A DNA stretch of 64,000 nucleotides from NCBI RefSeq assembly GCF_030409305.1, contig NZ_JAUFPQ010000017.1, positions 8,106 to 72,105 of the forward strand, in the 5' to 3' direction. The position numbers and the translations under genes are program-made. Below the pieces are notes generated by a model that worked only from the letters and a program-made list of their open reading frames with translations, made no database searches and was not told where the DNA came from. This DNA is from Halomonas maura. GTDB lineage: Bacteria; Pseudomonadota; Gammaproteobacteria; Pseudomonadales; Halomonadaceae. Position 1 is the stretch's first letter, and every line of letters begins with the position of its first letter. Positions 61,958-64,000 of this stretch are shown here, one piece after another.

Positions 61958-64000
61958 ATGGCCAACTTCTGGGGACTGCGCGCCAAGTCCACCCTGACGC
62001 TGCTGATCGCCTGCCTGCTGGCACTGGTGCCCGCATTGCTGATCGGCTGGCAGGCGATCGATGAAGTCCGGCGCCACTTCGCCAGTGGCTATGCCGAGCA
62101 GTACACCCTGCTGCACATGCAGAAGATCCTCACCCCCGTCTCCCGGGAGCTGGCGCTATCGCGCCGCCTCGCCGACTCGGTGGTGACCCGCGAGTGGCTC
62201 CTGGCCCCGGAGGAGCCCGACAAGCGCCGGCGATTCTTCCGCGAGGCGGAGGGCGTTCGCGAGCAATTCAGCGGCGACGCCTACTTCGTGATTCACCACG
62301 CCACGGGCGACTACTACTTCAACGACGGCACACGCGCCGAGAGTCGCTCGCCACGCTACCGGCTCGCCTCCGAGGATCCCGATGACGCCTGGTATTTCTC
62401 CACCATGAACAGCACCGGGGCCTACAACATCAACGTCAACGTGGACCAGAAGCTCGGCGTGACCAAGGTCTGGTTCAACGTCAAGGTACGCCACGGCGAT
62501 CGCCCGCTGGGGCTCGCCGGCGGCGCCCTCGACCTGACTCGCTTCCTCGACCGCTTCCTCCGCGACAACGCCCCTGGCCTGACGCCGATGATCGTCAACC
62601 CCAGGGGGGCCCTGCAGGCCCACCCCGAGCGCGACCTGGTGGCCTTCAGCAGTGGCATCGGCGCGGGTGGCGCCGGCGAGGAGCGGCGCATCCAGTCGCT
62701 GCTCGGCAACGACGACCATCGCGCACGCTTCGAGGCGACCATGCAGGCGGCCATGAACGCTCCCGGCGAAGTGCGTACCCTGATGGCCGAACTCGACGGC
62801 CAGCCCCGCCTGCTCAGCGTCGGCTATATCCCGGAGCTGGACTGGTTGCTGGTCACCGCCCTGGACCTGGACGCAGCCCCGATCCTCGACAGCCGTTGGC
62901 TGTGGTCGCTGGCCGGCGCCCTCAGCCTGATCCTGGTCATCCTGATGGCCGGCTTCGCCCTCGGCACCGAGCGGCTGATCCTCGGCCCGCTGCGCCGCCT
63001 CCAGCAGTCTGCTCGGGCCATGGCCGGCGGCGATTTCGACCATGTCCTGCCCACCGAACGCGATGACGAGATCGGCGAGCTGTCACGGGATTTCTCGCAC
63101 ATGGTTCAACAAGTCGAGCGCCATACCCAGGACCTGGAGGACAAGGTGCGCCAGCGCACCCGCGACCTGGAGCAGGCCAATGCCGAGATGGCCCGGGCCC
63201 GGCGTCAGATCGACGCCTCCCTGGAATATGCCAGCATCATCCAGCGCGCGATCCTCCCCAGTCGCCAGCTGCGGGATCACCTGCCCCGCCATCATGCGGT
63301 CATGTGGCGGCCCCGGGATATGGTGGGCGGCGACTTCTATGTGTTCCGCGCCACCGAACGCGGCTGGCTGATGGGGGTCATCGACTGCGCCGGCCATGGG
63401 GTGCCGGGATCCTTGATGACCATGCTGGCTCGGGCCATCATCGACAATGCCATTCTCCACGTCGGCGCCGACGACCCCGCCGCCATCCTCAACGAGACGG
63501 ACCGCCAGAACCGCAGTACCCTGCACAAGGACACCCTGCCCCGCTCGATCGCCACCAACATGGACATGGGCCTGGTATGGGTGGATCCCGTGGCCGGCCG
63601 GCTGACCTTCGCCGGCGCCAAGATGTCGCTGTATGCCAGTGACGGTGACCGGCTCGAGGTCCATGCCGGCGGCAAGCGCGCCCTGGGCGACAAGCGCGCC
63701 ATGACCTATGAGAATCAGGAGATGCCCCTGCACCGGGGCTGGACCTACAGCCTGGCCACCGACGGCTTCCTCGACCAGGCCGGCGGCGAACACGGCTTCG
63801 GCTTCGGCCACACCCGCTTCGAGGCGATGCTCAGGCGCCATGCCCGCGAGCCGCTGGCCCGTCAGGTCGAGGCCTTCGGCGAGGCCCTCGACCGCTACCG
63901 AGGCGACCTCCCCCAGCGTGACGACATCACCCTGCTGAGCTTCCGCTTCGACGACGAGCCCCCGACCCCGCTGAGCGTCAGCGGGGCGTCCACCGCCCAT
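61958..64000 (+). CDS. siaA: SiaA-like membrane PP2C phosphatase (dCache-HAMP-SpoIIE), 3'-truncated by window edge
   Basis: The frame runs from ATG 61958 (AAGGAAG upstream) for 681 codons to the window end without a stop. TM1 is at about 10-31. A periplasmic dCache-type sensor spans about 35-310 (YFVIHHATGDYYFNDGTRAE, DDAWYFSTMNSTGAYNINVN), TM2 about 314-340, HAMP about 341-390 and a coiled coil to about 425. A PP2C/SpoIIE phosphatase domain follows, with metal aspartates in PRDMVGGDFYVF, GVIDCAGHGVPGSL, LATDGFLDQAGGEHGFGFGH and QRDDITLLSFRF. This is the architecture and motif set of Pseudomonas SiaA, which dephosphorylates SiaC to promote c-di-GMP synthesis and aggregation. siaBCD would lie just past the edge. 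Confidence 0.88.
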   Translation, partial: MANFWGLRAKSTLTLLIACLLALVPALLIGWQAIDEVRRHFASGYAEQYTLLHMQKILTPVSRELALSRRLADSVVTREWLLAPEEPDKRRRFFREAEGVREQFSGDAYFVIHHATGDYYFNDGTRAESRSPRYRLASEDPDDAWYFSTMNSTGAYNINVNVDQKLGVTKVWFNVKVRHGDRPLGLAGGALDLTRFLDRFLRDNAPGLTPMIVNPRGALQAHPERDLVAFSSGIGAGGAGEERRIQSLLGNDDHRARFEATMQAAMNAPGEVRTLMAELDGQPRLLSVGYIPELDWLLVTALDLDAAPILDSRWLWSLAGALSLILVILMAGFALGTERLILGPLRRLQQSARAMAGGDFDHVLPTERDDEIGELSRDFSHMVQQVERHTQDLEDKVRQRTRDLEQANAEMARARRQIDASLEYASIIQRAILPSRQLRDHLPRHHAVMWRPRDMVGGDFYVFRATERGWLMGVIDCAGHGVPGSLMTMLARAIIDNAILHVGADDPAAILNETDRQNRSTLHKDTLPRSIATNMDMGLVWVDPVAGRLTFAGAKMSLYASDGDRLEVHAGGKRALGDKRAMTYENQEMPLHRGWTYSLATDGFLDQAGGEHGFGFGHTRFEAMLRRHAREPLARQVEAFGEALDRYRGDLPQRDDITLLSFRFDDEPPTPLSVSGASTAH

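Overview
This 64 kb window is a gene-dense, high-GC gammaproteobacterial chromosome segment. The gene content fits the Halomonadaceae (Halomonas sensu lato) best: a monomeric NADP isocitrate dehydrogenase, the long Pseudomonas-type isocitrate lyase, the mnmA-hflD-purB cluster, a SlyB lipoprotein, GABA catabolism and a nagR-nagA-nagB-II-nagF-nagE operon. The taxonomy is inferred from gene content, not from a search. I see no rRNA, tRNA, CRISPR array, transposase gene or prophage.

Left part (1-12.2 kb): mostly housekeeping genes on the plus strand. They are the 3' part of icd, rluE, a NudJ-like Nudix hydrolase, mnmA-hflD-purB, the ribosomal oxygenase roxA with a GNAT acetyltransferase, aceA, slyB, a small membrane protein and a SlyD/FkpB-type prolyl isomerase. 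Intergenic gaps here carry 7-bp tandem repeats and ACTACA/TGTAGT sites upstream of aceA.

Middle (12.2-33 kb): a CDP-alcohol phosphatidyltransferase with a VTT-domain/FAD-disulfide-reductase fusion, divergent from an exported MsrA. Then come a MepS-like lipoprotein, a large DUF1266-type protein with internal repeats, gabD-gabT, a Kch-type K+ channel, a Tat-exported PhoD phosphatase, small membrane proteins, a sodium:solute symporter, an MFS-ycjX-ycjF operon and two tandem universal stress proteins. A 164-bp inverted-repeat element (33053-33216) separates the usp pair from the next block.

Sugar block (33.2-49.4 kb, minus strand): a GtsABCD-like glucose/mannose ABC importer, an AGE-family epimerase/isomerase and a GltR/GtrS-like two-component system, then a HAD phosphatase and a complete N-acetylglucosamine PTS operon. 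That operon contains an EIIA-HPr-EI fusion (NagF) and a NagE with a second, cysteine-less EIIB domain. Upstream of nagR, phased repeats overlap a recognisable promoter.

Right end (49.5-64 kb): RNase II, a GT4 glycosyltransferase with a YbhN-like membrane protein, then a type I secretion ABC/HlyD pair divergent from two large paralogous secreted proteins. Each paralog combines a parallel beta-helix, an RTX segment and CBM2-like modules. Directly downstream lies a SiaA-like dCache-HAMP-PP2C phosphatase, a biofilm/aggregation switch in Pseudomonas, which runs off the window. The secretion pair, its two likely substrates and the signalling gene are the most interesting and least described part of the window.
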